NCBI RefSeq assembly: GCF_014646295.1
Contig: NZ_BMNE01000005.1
Span: forward strand, 492,575 to 556,574
Direction of reading: 5' to 3'
Length of the DNA stretch: 64,000 nucleotides
Origin: Nocardia rhizosphaerihabitans
GTDB taxonomy: Bacteria > Actinomycetota > Actinomycetes > Mycobacteriales > Mycobacteriaceae
Each line of letters starts with the position of its first letter. Positions within the stretch are counted from its first letter, which is position 1. This document shows, one piece after another, positions 33,082 to 41,690 of this stretch. A program made the translations under genes and the position numbers. The notes below the pieces were generated by a model. It was not told the origin of the DNA and did not search any database. It worked only from the letters and a program-made list of their open reading frames with translations.

Positions 33082-33654
33082 ATGCGAAAGCTTGTCTACT
33101 ACATCGGTGTCTCGCTCGACGGCTACATCGCGGGTCCCGGCGGGGAGGTCGACTTCTATCCGACGCCGCAGAATTACATGGAATGGATGATGGCCGAGTT
33201 CCCCGATGCCATTCCGACCCATCTCCGGGCGCACTTCGGCATGGACCCCGAGCTGCCAGCCAAGAACTGGGACACGGTGCTGATGGGTCGCGGCACCTAC
33301 ATCCTGCCGGGCGAGCACGTCGAGAGCCCGTTCTCGCACCTGAAGCAGTACGTCGTCTCGTCCTCGCTCGCACAGGCCGATCACCCCGGCGTCGAGATCG
33401 TCGCCGGCGATCCCGCGGAGCTGGTCCGCGAACTCAAGAAGCAGGAAGGCAGCGACATCTGGCTGTGTGGCGGCGGGAAGCTGGCCGGTCAGCTCATCGA
33501 CGAGATCGACGAGATCGTCATCAAGAGCTATCCGGTCATCGCGGGCGAGGGCGTACACGCGTTCACCGGCGTCTTCAAACCGACATCCTTCACGCCGGTG
33601 CAGCGCAAGGAATTCGACAACGGCACGCAGGTCACCTGGTTCGTCCGGGCCTGA
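33082..33654 (+). CDS. Dihydrofolate reductase family protein (RibD C-terminal-like)
   Basis: 190 residues. It starts with the family pattern RKLVYYIGVSLDGYIAGPGG and has VLMGRGTYILPGE in the middle and SDIWLCGGGKLAGQLIDEIDE (NADPH-binding Gly loop) toward the end. These proteins share the DHFR/RibD fold; most function as uncharacterised NADPH-dependent reductases rather than as the essential folate enzyme. Context (divergent TetR) points to an inducible reductase, perhaps for detoxification. Confidence 0.9.
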   Translation: MRKLVYYIGVSLDGYIAGPGGEVDFYPTPQNYMEWMMAEFPDAIPTHLRAHFGMDPELPAKNWDTVLMGRGTYILPGEHVESPFSHLKQYVVSSSLAQADHPGVEIVAGDPAELVRELKKQEGSDIWLCGGGKLAGQLIDEIDEIVIKSYPVIAGEGVHAFTGVFKPTSFTPVQRKEFDNGTQVTWFVRA

Positions 33655-33668
33655 TTCCCGCGGCTATC

Positions 33669-33703
33669 CACAGGTGACAAGCCTGTGTCGTTTTCCACAG
33701 GCT
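33669..33703 (+). promoter_or_regulatory. Competing hairpins between the reductase and lysC genes
   Basis: CCTGTG (33682-33687) can pair with CACAGG on its left (33669-33674) or on its right (33696-33701, extended to an 8-bp stem with 33680-33687). The folds exclude each other. The right-hand hairpin may simply end the upstream gene; alternatively the pair could be a leader switch for lysC, whose start is 88 bases on. Confidence 0.4.
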
Positions 33704-33791
33704 GGGGAGGTAGCGGCAAAACCGGTGGACCTGGGCCGGTAGTCTAGGTCGCTGATACCAAGCCTGATTGTCGATCGTGAAGGACCTAGCC

Positions 33792-35057
<1,266 letters not shown>

Positions 35058-35060
35058 GCG

Positions 35061-36092
35061 ATGGGTGTACGGGTAGGAGTCGTCGGCGCGACCGGTCAGG
35101 TCGGCGCCGTCATGCGCAAGCTGCTCGAAGAGCGCAACTTCCCGGCCGACGAGGTGCGGTTCTTCGCGTCCGCGCGCTCGGCCGGTAAGACGCTGCCGTG
35201 GCGCGGCGGCGAGATCGTCGTCGAGGACACCGAGACCGCCGATCCGTCGGGTCTCGACATCGCGCTGTTCTCGGCCGGCGCCACCATGTCGCGCGTGCAG
35301 GCCCCGCGTTTCGCGGCCGTCGGCGTCACCGTGATCGACAACTCCTCGGCGTGGCGCAAGGATCCCGATGTGCCGCTGGTCGTCTCGGAGGTCAACCCCG
35401 AGGCCACCCGCAACCTGCCCAAGGGCATCATCGCGAACCCGAACTGCACCACCATGGCCGCGATGCCGGTGCTCAAGCCGCTGCACGACGTGGCCGGCCT
35501 GCAGCGCCTGATCGTGTCGTCGTACCAGGCTGTTTCGGGCTCCGGCCTGGCCGGTGTGGAGGAGCTCGCCTCGCAGATCCGCGCGGTGGCCGACGACGCC
35601 GAGAAGCTGGTGCACGACGGCAGCGCAGTCGAGTTCCCCGCGCCGAACAAGTACGTCGCCCCGATCGCGTTCGACGTGATCCCGCTCGCGGGTTCGCTCG
35701 TCGACGACGGCTCCGGCGAGACCGACGAGGACCAGAAGCTGCGCAACGAGAGTCGCAAGATTCTCGGCCTGCCCGACCTGCTGGTCAGCGGCACCTGCGT
35801 GCGCGTGCCGGTCTTCACCGGCCACTCGCTGTCGATCAATGCCGAGTTCGCCGAACCGCTTTCGGTGCTGCAGGCCAAGGAACTGCTGGCCAAGGCGCCG
35901 GGCGTGCGCCTGGTCGACGTGCCGACCCCGCTGGCCGCCGCGGGCCAGGACGAATCCCTGGTCGGCCGTATCCGCCAGGATCCGGGCGTTCCGAGCGGTC
36001 GCGGTCTGGCGCTGTTCATCTCCGGCGACAACCTGCGTAAGGGCGCCGCGCTCAACACCATTCAGATCGCGGAAGTGCTGCTGAACAACTGA
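35061..36092 (+). CDS. asd: Aspartate-semialdehyde dehydrogenase
   Basis: 343 residues. The NADP-binding start GVVGATGQVGAVMRKLLEER, catalytic C129 (IANPNCTTMAAM) and H255 (VFTGHSLSINAEF) are all present. It reduces aspartyl phosphate to aspartate semialdehyde, feeding lysine/DAP, threonine and methionine synthesis. It lies three bases after lysC in the same operon. Two bases after the stop a T-run leads into the four-hairpin repeat element that separates it from a convergent serine hydrolase gene. Confidence 0.98.
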   Translation: MGVRVGVVGATGQVGAVMRKLLEERNFPADEVRFFASARSAGKTLPWRGGEIVVEDTETADPSGLDIALFSAGATMSRVQAPRFAAVGVTVIDNSSAWRKDPDVPLVVSEVNPEATRNLPKGIIANPNCTTMAAMPVLKPLHDVAGLQRLIVSSYQAVSGSGLAGVEELASQIRAVADDAEKLVHDGSAVEFPAPNKYVAPIAFDVIPLAGSLVDDGSGETDEDQKLRNESRKILGLPDLLVSGTCVRVPVFTGHSLSINAEFAEPLSVLQAKELLAKAPGVRLVDVPTPLAAAGQDESLVGRIRQDPGVPSGRGLALFISGDNLRKGAALNTIQIAEVLLNN

Positions 36093-36096
36093 GTTT

Positions 36097-36248
36097 TTGG
36101 AGCGCTGGCGCGCTCGAGGTCGCGGCCCCTCCTGTCCCGCCGGTCAGGCACCGTTGCTTGCTCCTTCGTCGCCTACGCAACGGCGCCTGACCGGCGGGAC
36201 GGCCGCGACGGCCGACTTCGTCGGCCTGCCCCTCCTAGAGGTCGGGGC
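36097..36248. repeat. Four-hairpin intergenic element, copy 1
   Basis: Hairpin 1: GAGCGC/GCGCTC, loop TGGC (36100-36115). Hairpin 2 (36119-36209): outer 9-bp stem 36119-36127 with 36201-36209, 16-bp stem 36134-36149 with 36185-36200, and inner 7-bp stem CCGTTGC/GCAACGG. Hairpin 3: GGCCGAC/GTCGGCC, loop TTC (36210-36226). Hairpin 4: GCCCC/GGGGC (36228-36248). A second copy with compensating changes lies at 60139. It sits between the 3' ends of asd and the convergent serine hydrolase. It may be a bidirectional terminator or a mobile palindromic repeat. Confidence 0.9.
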
Positions 36249-36273
36249 GAGCGGGGCCGGGATTGCTTACCAG

Positions 36274-37623
36274 CTAACGGATTCCCGGGGTACGTGGATC
36301 GTCGCCGACGCAGGCCAGGATCGCGCACCCCGGCGGAATGCTGGCGAACGGCGCGGCCAGTGGCTGGTTCAGGCAGCTGAAGACGGTGCAGCCGGGATAG
36401 GCGCCGGGGCCGATCCCGAACACCGCCAGCAGGATGTCGCGGTCGACGAGCGTGGCCGGATCGAACTGCACCGGTGGCTCCACATACGGCTGTGCTACAG
36501 GCGCTTTCGTGTCGGTGAACGCGGTGAACAACCGCCGGAAGAACTCGTGCGGCAGTTCCTCGGTATGCGCGATCACCCCGGCGGGCCCGTACTTGGTCTC
36601 GTTGCCGAACGTGCCGGTCCACATCACCGTCAGGTCCAGGCTCGGCATGAAGAAGATATTCTGCAGGCCGAGGCCCGACATGAAAAAGGTGTCTTCGGGC
36701 AGGAAGTCCGGCGACTCGGCGCAGCCCGCACCCACCCAGAACAGATAGCCGTAGCAGCTGTTCTGCGGTGACGGTGTGCGGGCTTTGCGCAGGTAGCCGG
36801 ACGAGAGGAGCCGGGAATCGCCCCAGCGGCCGTCGTTGGCGACGAGCAGCCCGAGCTTGGCCAGGTCGTTGGGCGGCAGCAGCAGATGCGCGTAACCGTA
36901 GGTGTGGCCGGAACGGTCGCGCGCCCAGTAGTAGTCGCCGCGTTCGATGCCGAGCGGGTCGAACAGCTCGCGCTGCGCGAACTGCTGCAGCGGTTCGCCG
37001 ACGGCCAGCTCGATCACATACGACAGCAGGTCGACATTGCGCTGGCTGTAGCTGAATGTGGTGCCGGGCGGGTTGGTCAGCTCCACGGCCAGCGCCTGCA
37101 CGGCACTGTTCGGGTCGACCGGGATCACCGCGGTGACGCCCTCGGTGAGCACCCCGGTCTTCATGCCGGAGGTCTCGGTGAGCAGGTTCTCCACCGTGAT
37201 CGAGCGGTGCGCCGCATCGCCGAGGCCCGCGGGCAGGTAGTGATCGATCGGCGCATCGATCACGAGTTTGCCCTGATCGGAGGCGATTCCGGCGAGCAAC
37301 GACACCACCGATTTGGTGACGCTCCAGATGTTCCACGCGACATTGCCGGTCTCGTCGTTGCGCAGCCCTTCTCCGACCAGGCAGTTGTGCCGGAACACCT
37401 GCACATTCAACCGGTTGCGGCTGGCCGCGAACTGCAGTGCCGCTTCGACTTTCGCCGAGTCGAGGCCGACCTGTTCGGGGCGGGCGCGTTCGAGCTCGCG
37501 TGCCGAGGTGACCGCACAGGTCGTCGATGTGTCAGGGGCGGCGGTCGCGGGCCCGGCGAACAGACTCGCCGAACCCAAGGTGGCCACCATCGTTCCCGCG
37601 AAAAAACCCCTGATCAGCCCCAT
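36274..37623 (-). CDS. Secreted serine hydrolase, class C beta-lactamase/DD-peptidase fold
   Basis: 449 residues with a Sec signal peptide (FFAGTMVATLGSASLFAGPATAAPD). The active-site SxxK is in IWSVTKSVVSLLAG; the second motif is FSYSQRNVDLLSYVI (YSQ in place of the usual YxN). The C-terminal part contains six Cys (NSCYGY, GAGCAE, GCTVFSCLNQ, GCAILACVG), probably disulfide-bonded outside the cell. Such proteins are often esterases or peptidases rather than true beta-lactamases. It is the convergent neighbour of asd and is probably monocistronic. Confidence 0.88.
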   Translation of the reverse strand: MGLIRGFFAGTMVATLGSASLFAGPATAAPDTSTTCAVTSARELERARPEQVGLDSAKVEAALQFAASRNRLNVQVFRHNCLVGEGLRNDETGNVAWNIWSVTKSVVSLLAGIASDQGKLVIDAPIDHYLPAGLGDAAHRSITVENLLTETSGMKTGVLTEGVTAVIPVDPNSAVQALAVELTNPPGTTFSYSQRNVDLLSYVIELAVGEPLQQFAQRELFDPLGIERGDYYWARDRSGHTYGYAHLLLPPNDLAKLGLLVANDGRWGDSRLLSSGYLRKARTPSPQNSCYGYLFWVGAGCAESPDFLPEDTFFMSGLGLQNIFFMPSLDLTVMWTGTFGNETKYGPAGVIAHTEELPHEFFRRLFTAFTDTKAPVAQPYVEPPVQFDPATLVDRDILLAVFGIGPGAYPGCTVFSCLNQPLAAPFASIPPGCAILACVGDDPRTPGIR

Positions 37624-37698
37624 ACGGCCGAGAGTAGCCCGCGCCGAGTTCCGTAACCCGTAAAGCGGGGCCGCCCGAGCCCCTAATCGCGGGTATGT

Positions 37699-38937
37699 TC
37701 ATCTACCCGTAAAACCCCGAACCACATACACTGCCGCGCCGACAGCCAGCACGCCGAGCCCGGCCAGCACCGAGCCGATGGGCAACGAGAACCCGACGAC
37801 GACGCATCCGAGCGCACCGAGCACGGGAACCCAGCGTGGCGGCCTGCGTTCGGCCGCGGTGAGGGTGGCCGCCGACAGATTCGCGACCAGGTAGTAGCCG
37901 AGTACGGCGAACGAGGAGAACCCGATCGCCGCGCGCAGGTCCATCGTCGCCGCCAGTACCGCGACGACGACGCCCACCGCGAGCTCGGCGCGATGCGGCA
38001 CGGCGTACCGGGGATGCACCGCGGCGAGCGCGCGCGGCAGATGCCCGTCGCGCGCCATGGCCAGCGTCGTCCGTGACACACCGAGGATCAGCGCCATCAG
38101 CGACCCCGCGGCGGCGAGCACCGCGCCCGCCCGCACCACCGGCGCGAGCCATCCAGCGCCCGCGGCCTCGACGACCTGTGCGAGCGGATCACGCGCCGCC
38201 GCGAGTCCGCCGGAACCCAGCGTGAGCAGCGCGGCCACCGCGACCAGCGTGTACACCGCCAGCGCCCCCGCCAGCGCGAGCATGATCGCCCGCGGAATCG
38301 TGCGCTCGGGATCGCGCACCTCCTCACCGAGCGTGGCGATCCGCGCATACCCGGCGAACGCGAAGAACAGCAGCCCCGCCGCCTGCAACACGCCGTACGG
38401 GCCGATCTCCCCATCGAGAACCGTCGCCGCCGACCGATTCCCGCCGAACCCGGCCACCACCACCGCGGCGAGCACCGCGAGCACCAGCCCTACGATCACC
38501 CGCGTCGCCAGCGCCGACTTCTGTACTCCCACATAGTTGATCCCGGTCACCACGACCACCGCCCCCACCGCCACCGCGTGCGCCTGCTCCGGCCACGCGT
38601 AACTGCCCACCGTCAACGCCATCGCCGCACACGACGCCGTCTTCCCGACGACGAACCCCCACCCCGCCAGATACCCCCAGAACGCCCCCAGCCGCTGCCG
38701 CCCGTACACATATGTCCCACCCGACACCGGATACAGCGCGGCCAACCGCGCCGACGACATCGCATTGCAATACGCGACCACCGCCGCCACCCCCAACGCC
38801 ACCAGCAGCCACGACCCCGCCACCCCCGCCGCGGGCCCCAATGCCGCGAACACCCCGGCGCCCACCATCGCACCGAGCCCGATCACCACCGAGTCCCATA
38901 ATCCCAGCCCACGCCGTAACCGCGCTTCCGAAGCCAT
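37699..38937 (-). CDS. APC superfamily amino-acid permease
   Basis: 412 residues from the ATG at 38937 with GAGGATGGGGG upstream. About twelve hydrophobic segments; the first carries the substrate-binding unwound-helix motif VVIGLGAMVGAGVFAALGPA, and YPVSGGTYVYGRQRLG and FFAFAGYARIATLGEEVRDP are typical APC motifs. The likely substrate is an amino acid or amine. The sequence has extreme C-only third positions, producing long spurious open frames on the other strand. Confidence 0.9.
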   Translation of the reverse strand: MASEARLRRGLGLWDSVVIGLGAMVGAGVFAALGPAAGVAGSWLLVALGVAAVVAYCNAMSSARLAALYPVSGGTYVYGRQRLGAFWGYLAGWGFVVGKTASCAAMALTVGSYAWPEQAHAVAVGAVVVVTGINYVGVQKSALATRVIVGLVLAVLAAVVVAGFGGNRSAATVLDGEIGPYGVLQAAGLLFFAFAGYARIATLGEEVRDPERTIPRAIMLALAGALAVYTLVAVAALLTLGSGGLAAARDPLAQVVEAAGAGWLAPVVRAGAVLAAAGSLMALILGVSRTTLAMARDGHLPRALAAVHPRYAVPHRAELAVGVVVAVLAATMDLRAAIGFSSFAVLGYYLVANLSAATLTAAERRPPRWVPVLGALGCVVVGFSLPIGSVLAGLGVLAVGAAVYVVRGFTGR

Positions 38938-39268
38938 ACCCCCATCCTCGAGCATCGCCGGGCGCTGTGCGAGTCGTGCCGTGACATGACAAACGCCGCC
39001 AGGTCGATGAGGGAGACCTGGCGGCGTTCGAGTCGAAGGACCGTCTCTCCGGACGGCCCGTCAGGGGTGTCGACGCCCCACAAGCGCCTCTCGGCGAGTG
39101 GTCGCTCGTAGCGACAAAGGGGTGAGGCCCGGGGCTGTTCGGACGCCGACAGTGGTGTTCAACCGAGTCGCCCGGCGAGCTATTCCACGGGCTCGGTGTG
39201 ATCCGCGCAACGATGCTTGATTCTCTCCATTTCTTGACTAATTCCAGAAAAAGAGGAGAGTGGATGTC
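38938..39268. other. Structured 331-base intergenic region between permease and fur-catalase operon
   Basis: No protein gene is supported here. A 14-bp perfect hairpin (38992-39005 with 39015-39028, loop GATGAGGGA) is followed by shorter ones: CCGTC/GACGG near 39051, GTCGCT/AGCGAC near 39105, and ACCGAG/CTCGGT about 39159-39197. The last 50 bases are A/T-rich and hold a promoter-like pair, TTGATT (39217-39222) and TAATTC (39239-39244), with CTCTCC (39223-39228) and GGAGAG (39255-39260) as an inverted repeat. These are plausible Fur-regulated promoter elements. Confidence 0.5.
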
Positions 39269-39706
39269 GTGCACACCGAGGAGATCGACGCTCGCCGCCT
39301 GTTGCGTGATGCGGGACTGCGGGTTACCGCGCCCCGGATCGCGGTATTGGATGCCGTTGCCGCGCAGCCGCATTCGGATGCGGAGGCGATCGCCGCCGTG
39401 GCCAGGACAACGCTGGGCACGGTGTCGACGCAGGCGGTGTACGACGTGCTCAATGCCTGCGTGCGGGTGGGAATCCTGCGGCGGATCGAACCGGCGGGCT
39501 CACCGGCCCGGTTCGAGACGCGGACCGGAGACAATCACCATCACCTGGTGTGCCGAAGTTGTGGGGCGGTGGCCGACACCGAATGCGTCGTCGGCGCCGC
39601 GCCCTGTCTGCAGCCCGCGGACGATCATGGCTTCGCGATCGACGAGGCCGAGGTCGTCTTCTGGGGGTTGTGCCCCGACTGTCGAAACCAGGAGGACGCG
39701 AAATGA
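39269..39706 (+). CDS. furA: Fur family regulator of catalase (FurA/CatR-like)
   Basis: 145 residues from the GTG at 39269, chosen because AGGAG (39254-39258) stands ten bases upstream; a GTG at 39260 is too close. The winged helix (LRDAGLRVTAPRIAVLDAVA) is followed by the dimerisation domain with DNHHHLVCRSCG and LCPDC, the CxxC pairs and His that bind Zn/Fe in Fur proteins. The stop overlaps the catalase start (ATGA). In actinobacteria such proteins repress their own operon with the catalase gene and are inactivated by oxidants. Confidence 0.93.
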   Translation: MHTEEIDARRLLRDAGLRVTAPRIAVLDAVAAQPHSDAEAIAAVARTTLGTVSTQAVYDVLNACVRVGILRRIEPAGSPARFETRTGDNHHHLVCRSCGAVADTECVVGAAPCLQPADDHGFAIDEAEVVFWGLCPDCRNQEDAK

Positions 39707-41163
39707 CCAAGCCGACCACCACGAACACCGGTAGTGCCGTCGAGAGCGACGACGAATCGCTGTCCGCCGGAACCCAGGGACCGGTGCTGCTGCACGACCA
39801 CTACCTGATCGAGAAGCTGGCCCAGTTCAACCGCGAGCGGGTCCCGGAGCGGATCGTGCACGCCAAGGGCTCCGGCGCCTACGGCGAGCTGGTGGTGACC
39901 GGCGATGTCAGCCGCTACACCAAGGCCAAGCTGTTCCAGCCGGGCGCGCGCACCGAATCGCTGGTCCGGTTCTCGACCGTGGCCGGCGAACAGGGCAGCC
40001 CCGACACCTGGCGTGACCCGCGCGGTTTCGCGGTGAAGTTCTACACCGAGGACGGCAACTACGACCTCGTCGGCAACAACACCCCGGTCTTCTTCATCAA
40101 GGACGCGATGAAGTTCCCCGACTTCATCCGCTCGCAGAAGCGTCTGCCCGGCAGCGGCCTGCGCGACCACAACATGCAGTGGGATTTCTGGACGCTGCGC
40201 CCGGAGTCGGCGCACCAGGTGACCTGGCTGATGGGCGACCGCGGCCTGCCGAGGACCTACCGGCACATGGACGGTTTCGGCTCGCACACCTACCAGTGGA
40301 TCAACGCCGAGGGCGAGCGGTTTTGGGTGAAGTACCACTTCAAGACCGACCAGGGCATCGAGTTCCTGACCCAGGCCGAGGCCGACACCCTCGCCGGTAC
40401 CGACCCCGACTACCACCGCAAGGACCTGTGGGACGCGATCGAGCGCGGCGATTTCCCGAGCTGGACGCTGAAGGTCCAGATCATGCCGGTCGCCGAGGCC
40501 GAGGCCTACCGCTTCAACCCGTTCGACCTGACCAAAGTGTGGTCGCAGCAGGACTATCCGCTGATCGAGGTCGGCAAGTGGACGCTGAACCGCAATCCGG
40601 GCAACTTCTTCGTCGATATCGAGCAGGCCGCGTTCGAGCCGTCCAACATCGTCCCCGGCATCGGCTTCTCGCCGGACAAGATGCTGCTCGGCCGCGTCTT
40701 CGCCTACGCCGACGCGCACCGCTACCGGATCGGCACCAACTACGCGCAGCTGCCGCCGAACCAGGCCAAGGCGGCCGAGGTGAACTCCTACTCGAAGGAG
40801 GGCGCCATGCGGTACCAGTACAACCCCGCCGACGTGCCGGTCTACGCGCCGAATTCCTTCGGCGGCCCGCACGCCGACCCCTCGAAGGCGGGCGACGGCG
40901 GGCTGTGGGAGTTCGATCCGTCGATGGTGCGGGCAGGCTACATCCAGCACGCCGAGGACGGCGACTTCACCCAGGCTGGCACGCTGGTGCGTGAGGTACT
41001 CGACGACGCCGCCCGCGCGCGCCTGGTCGACAACATCGTCGGCCACGTGCTCGCCGGTGTCAGCGAGCCGGTGCTGAGCCGGGTGTTCGAGTACTGGCGC
41101 AATGTCGACGCCGAGCTCGGCAAGCGGGTCGAGGAAGGGGTGCGGGCCGGCCGGGAGGGCTGA
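39703..41163 (+). CDS. katA: Monofunctional heme catalase
   Basis: 486 residues, the small-subunit (clade 3) size. AGGAGG lies seven bases before the ATG. The distal H53 (ERIVHAKGSGAYGEL), N126 (LVGNNTPVFF) and proximal heme ligand Y335 (GRVFAYADAHRYRIG) are all present. It disproportionates H2O2 in the cytoplasm. It is translated with the overlapping Fur regulator and ends in a strong hairpin terminator at 41186. It could protect against peroxide from exported oxidases such as the cholesterol oxidase, but that is speculation. Confidence 0.97.
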   Translation: MTKPTTTNTGSAVESDDESLSAGTQGPVLLHDHYLIEKLAQFNRERVPERIVHAKGSGAYGELVVTGDVSRYTKAKLFQPGARTESLVRFSTVAGEQGSPDTWRDPRGFAVKFYTEDGNYDLVGNNTPVFFIKDAMKFPDFIRSQKRLPGSGLRDHNMQWDFWTLRPESAHQVTWLMGDRGLPRTYRHMDGFGSHTYQWINAEGERFWVKYHFKTDQGIEFLTQAEADTLAGTDPDYHRKDLWDAIERGDFPSWTLKVQIMPVAEAEAYRFNPFDLTKVWSQQDYPLIEVGKWTLNRNPGNFFVDIEQAAFEPSNIVPGIGFSPDKMLLGRVFAYADAHRYRIGTNYAQLPPNQAKAAEVNSYSKEGAMRYQYNPADVPVYAPNSFGGPHADPSKAGDGGLWEFDPSMVRAGYIQHAEDGDFTQAGTLVREVLDDAARARLVDNIVGHVLAGVSEPVLSRVFEYWRNVDAELGKRVEEGVRAGREG

Positions 41164-41185
41164 TCCGGAAGCGAGTAGTAGACAC

Positions 41186-41219
41186 CGAGGCAGGTACGCC
41201 GCAAGGCATACCTGCCTCG
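41186..41219 (+). terminator. Terminator after katA
   Basis: An 11-bp perfect stem (41186-41196 with 41209-41219) is topped by GCC/GGC and a GCAA tetraloop, 22 bases past the katA stop. No long T-run follows. Confidence 0.75.
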
Positions 41220-41287
41220 TGTCGTGTCCGCAGGAAATAGGTTGGCGCGGAAGCGGTTCGGCGTCCGCGCCGTCGATGTCGTATCGG

Positions 41288-41347
41288 TCAGAAGTTGCTG
41301 AACCAGTACAGCAGGCTGGCCAGCACCCAGACGATCAAGGTCTCCAT
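41288..41347 (-). CDS. Candidate 19-residue hydrophobic peptide
   Basis: METLIVWVLASLLYWFSNF is encoded from an ATG with GGAGA (41358-41354) six bases upstream, ideal for translation. Sixteen of the residues are hydrophobic or aromatic and would span or insert into a membrane. It lies alone between katA and the ArsC-like gene, facing the katA terminator. Short size makes chance occurrence possible; conservation in related genomes would decide. Confidence 0.4.
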   Translation of the reverse strand: METLIVWVLASLLYWFSNF

Positions 41348-41410
41348 CGTCGTTCTCCATCTTGTCGGTACTTCCATCATGGCCGAAGAAACGGCCTGTG
41401 CTGACAAGTT

Positions 41411-41422
41411 GTTCTTAAGAAC
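41411..41422. promoter_or_regulatory. 12-bp palindrome GTTCTTAAGAAC
   Basis: A perfect A/T-centred palindrome in a divergent intergenic region, an operator candidate. It does not match the mycobacterial SOS box (TCGAAC-N4-GTTCGA). Confidence 0.35.
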
Positions 41423-41466
41423 CTCTCGAGACGGACATCGCATCCTTTCTGCAGACACCGGAACAA

Positions 41467-41507
41467 CCGGGTCCGACCGGTCTCGAGGGGTGATCAGTCG
41501 GACCCGG
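41467..41507 (+). ncRNA. Long hairpin 1 with GGTC-loop-GAYC core
   Basis: An 11-bp stem (41467-41477 with 41497-41507) encloses an inner GGTC/GATC pairing and the loop TCGAGGGGT. The same inner core and loop recur in the hairpin at 41614, although the outer stems are unrelated. The strand is not certain; it is given as the strand of the downstream ArsC-like gene. It may be part of a leader RNA. Confidence 0.4.
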
Positions 41508-41613
41508 CGGTGCAGACCAGAAGGTGGCTCTTCCAGACGCTGAAGACGCACTGCCGACGGTAACCACACCGAAGGACTGGGCCAGAAACGTTCCGATCCG
41601 TGTCGCGGGGTAC

Positions 41614-41656
41614 AACGACCGGGCTGGTCCGACGAGGGGTGACCGGCCCGGTCGTT
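41614..41656 (+). ncRNA. Long hairpin 2 with GGTC-loop-GACC core
   Basis: An 11-bp stem (41614-41624 with 41646-41656) encloses inner GGTC/GACC and the loop CGACGAGGGGT, sharing CGAGGGGTGA with hairpin 1. It ends 34 bases before the ArsC-like start, inside any likely 5' leader. Confidence 0.4.
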
Positions 41657-41690
41657 TGCGTTCGACGGCATCCGCCGTCAGGGTTGGGGG

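Larger units (their letters stand above)
41348..41690. other. Structured 343-base intergenic region upstream of the ArsC-like gene
   Basis: Apart from the signals listed separately (palindrome at 41411 and two long hairpins at 41467 and 41614), I see no gene. The region lies between a divergently oriented tiny frame and the ArsC-like gene, so it should carry promoters for both directions. Confidence 0.5.

Noticed and set aside
36274..37623. True beta-lactamase resistance gene
   Set aside because: It has the SxxK fold, but YSQ replaces YxN and it has a six-Cys tail; broad serine hydrolase is the safer call.
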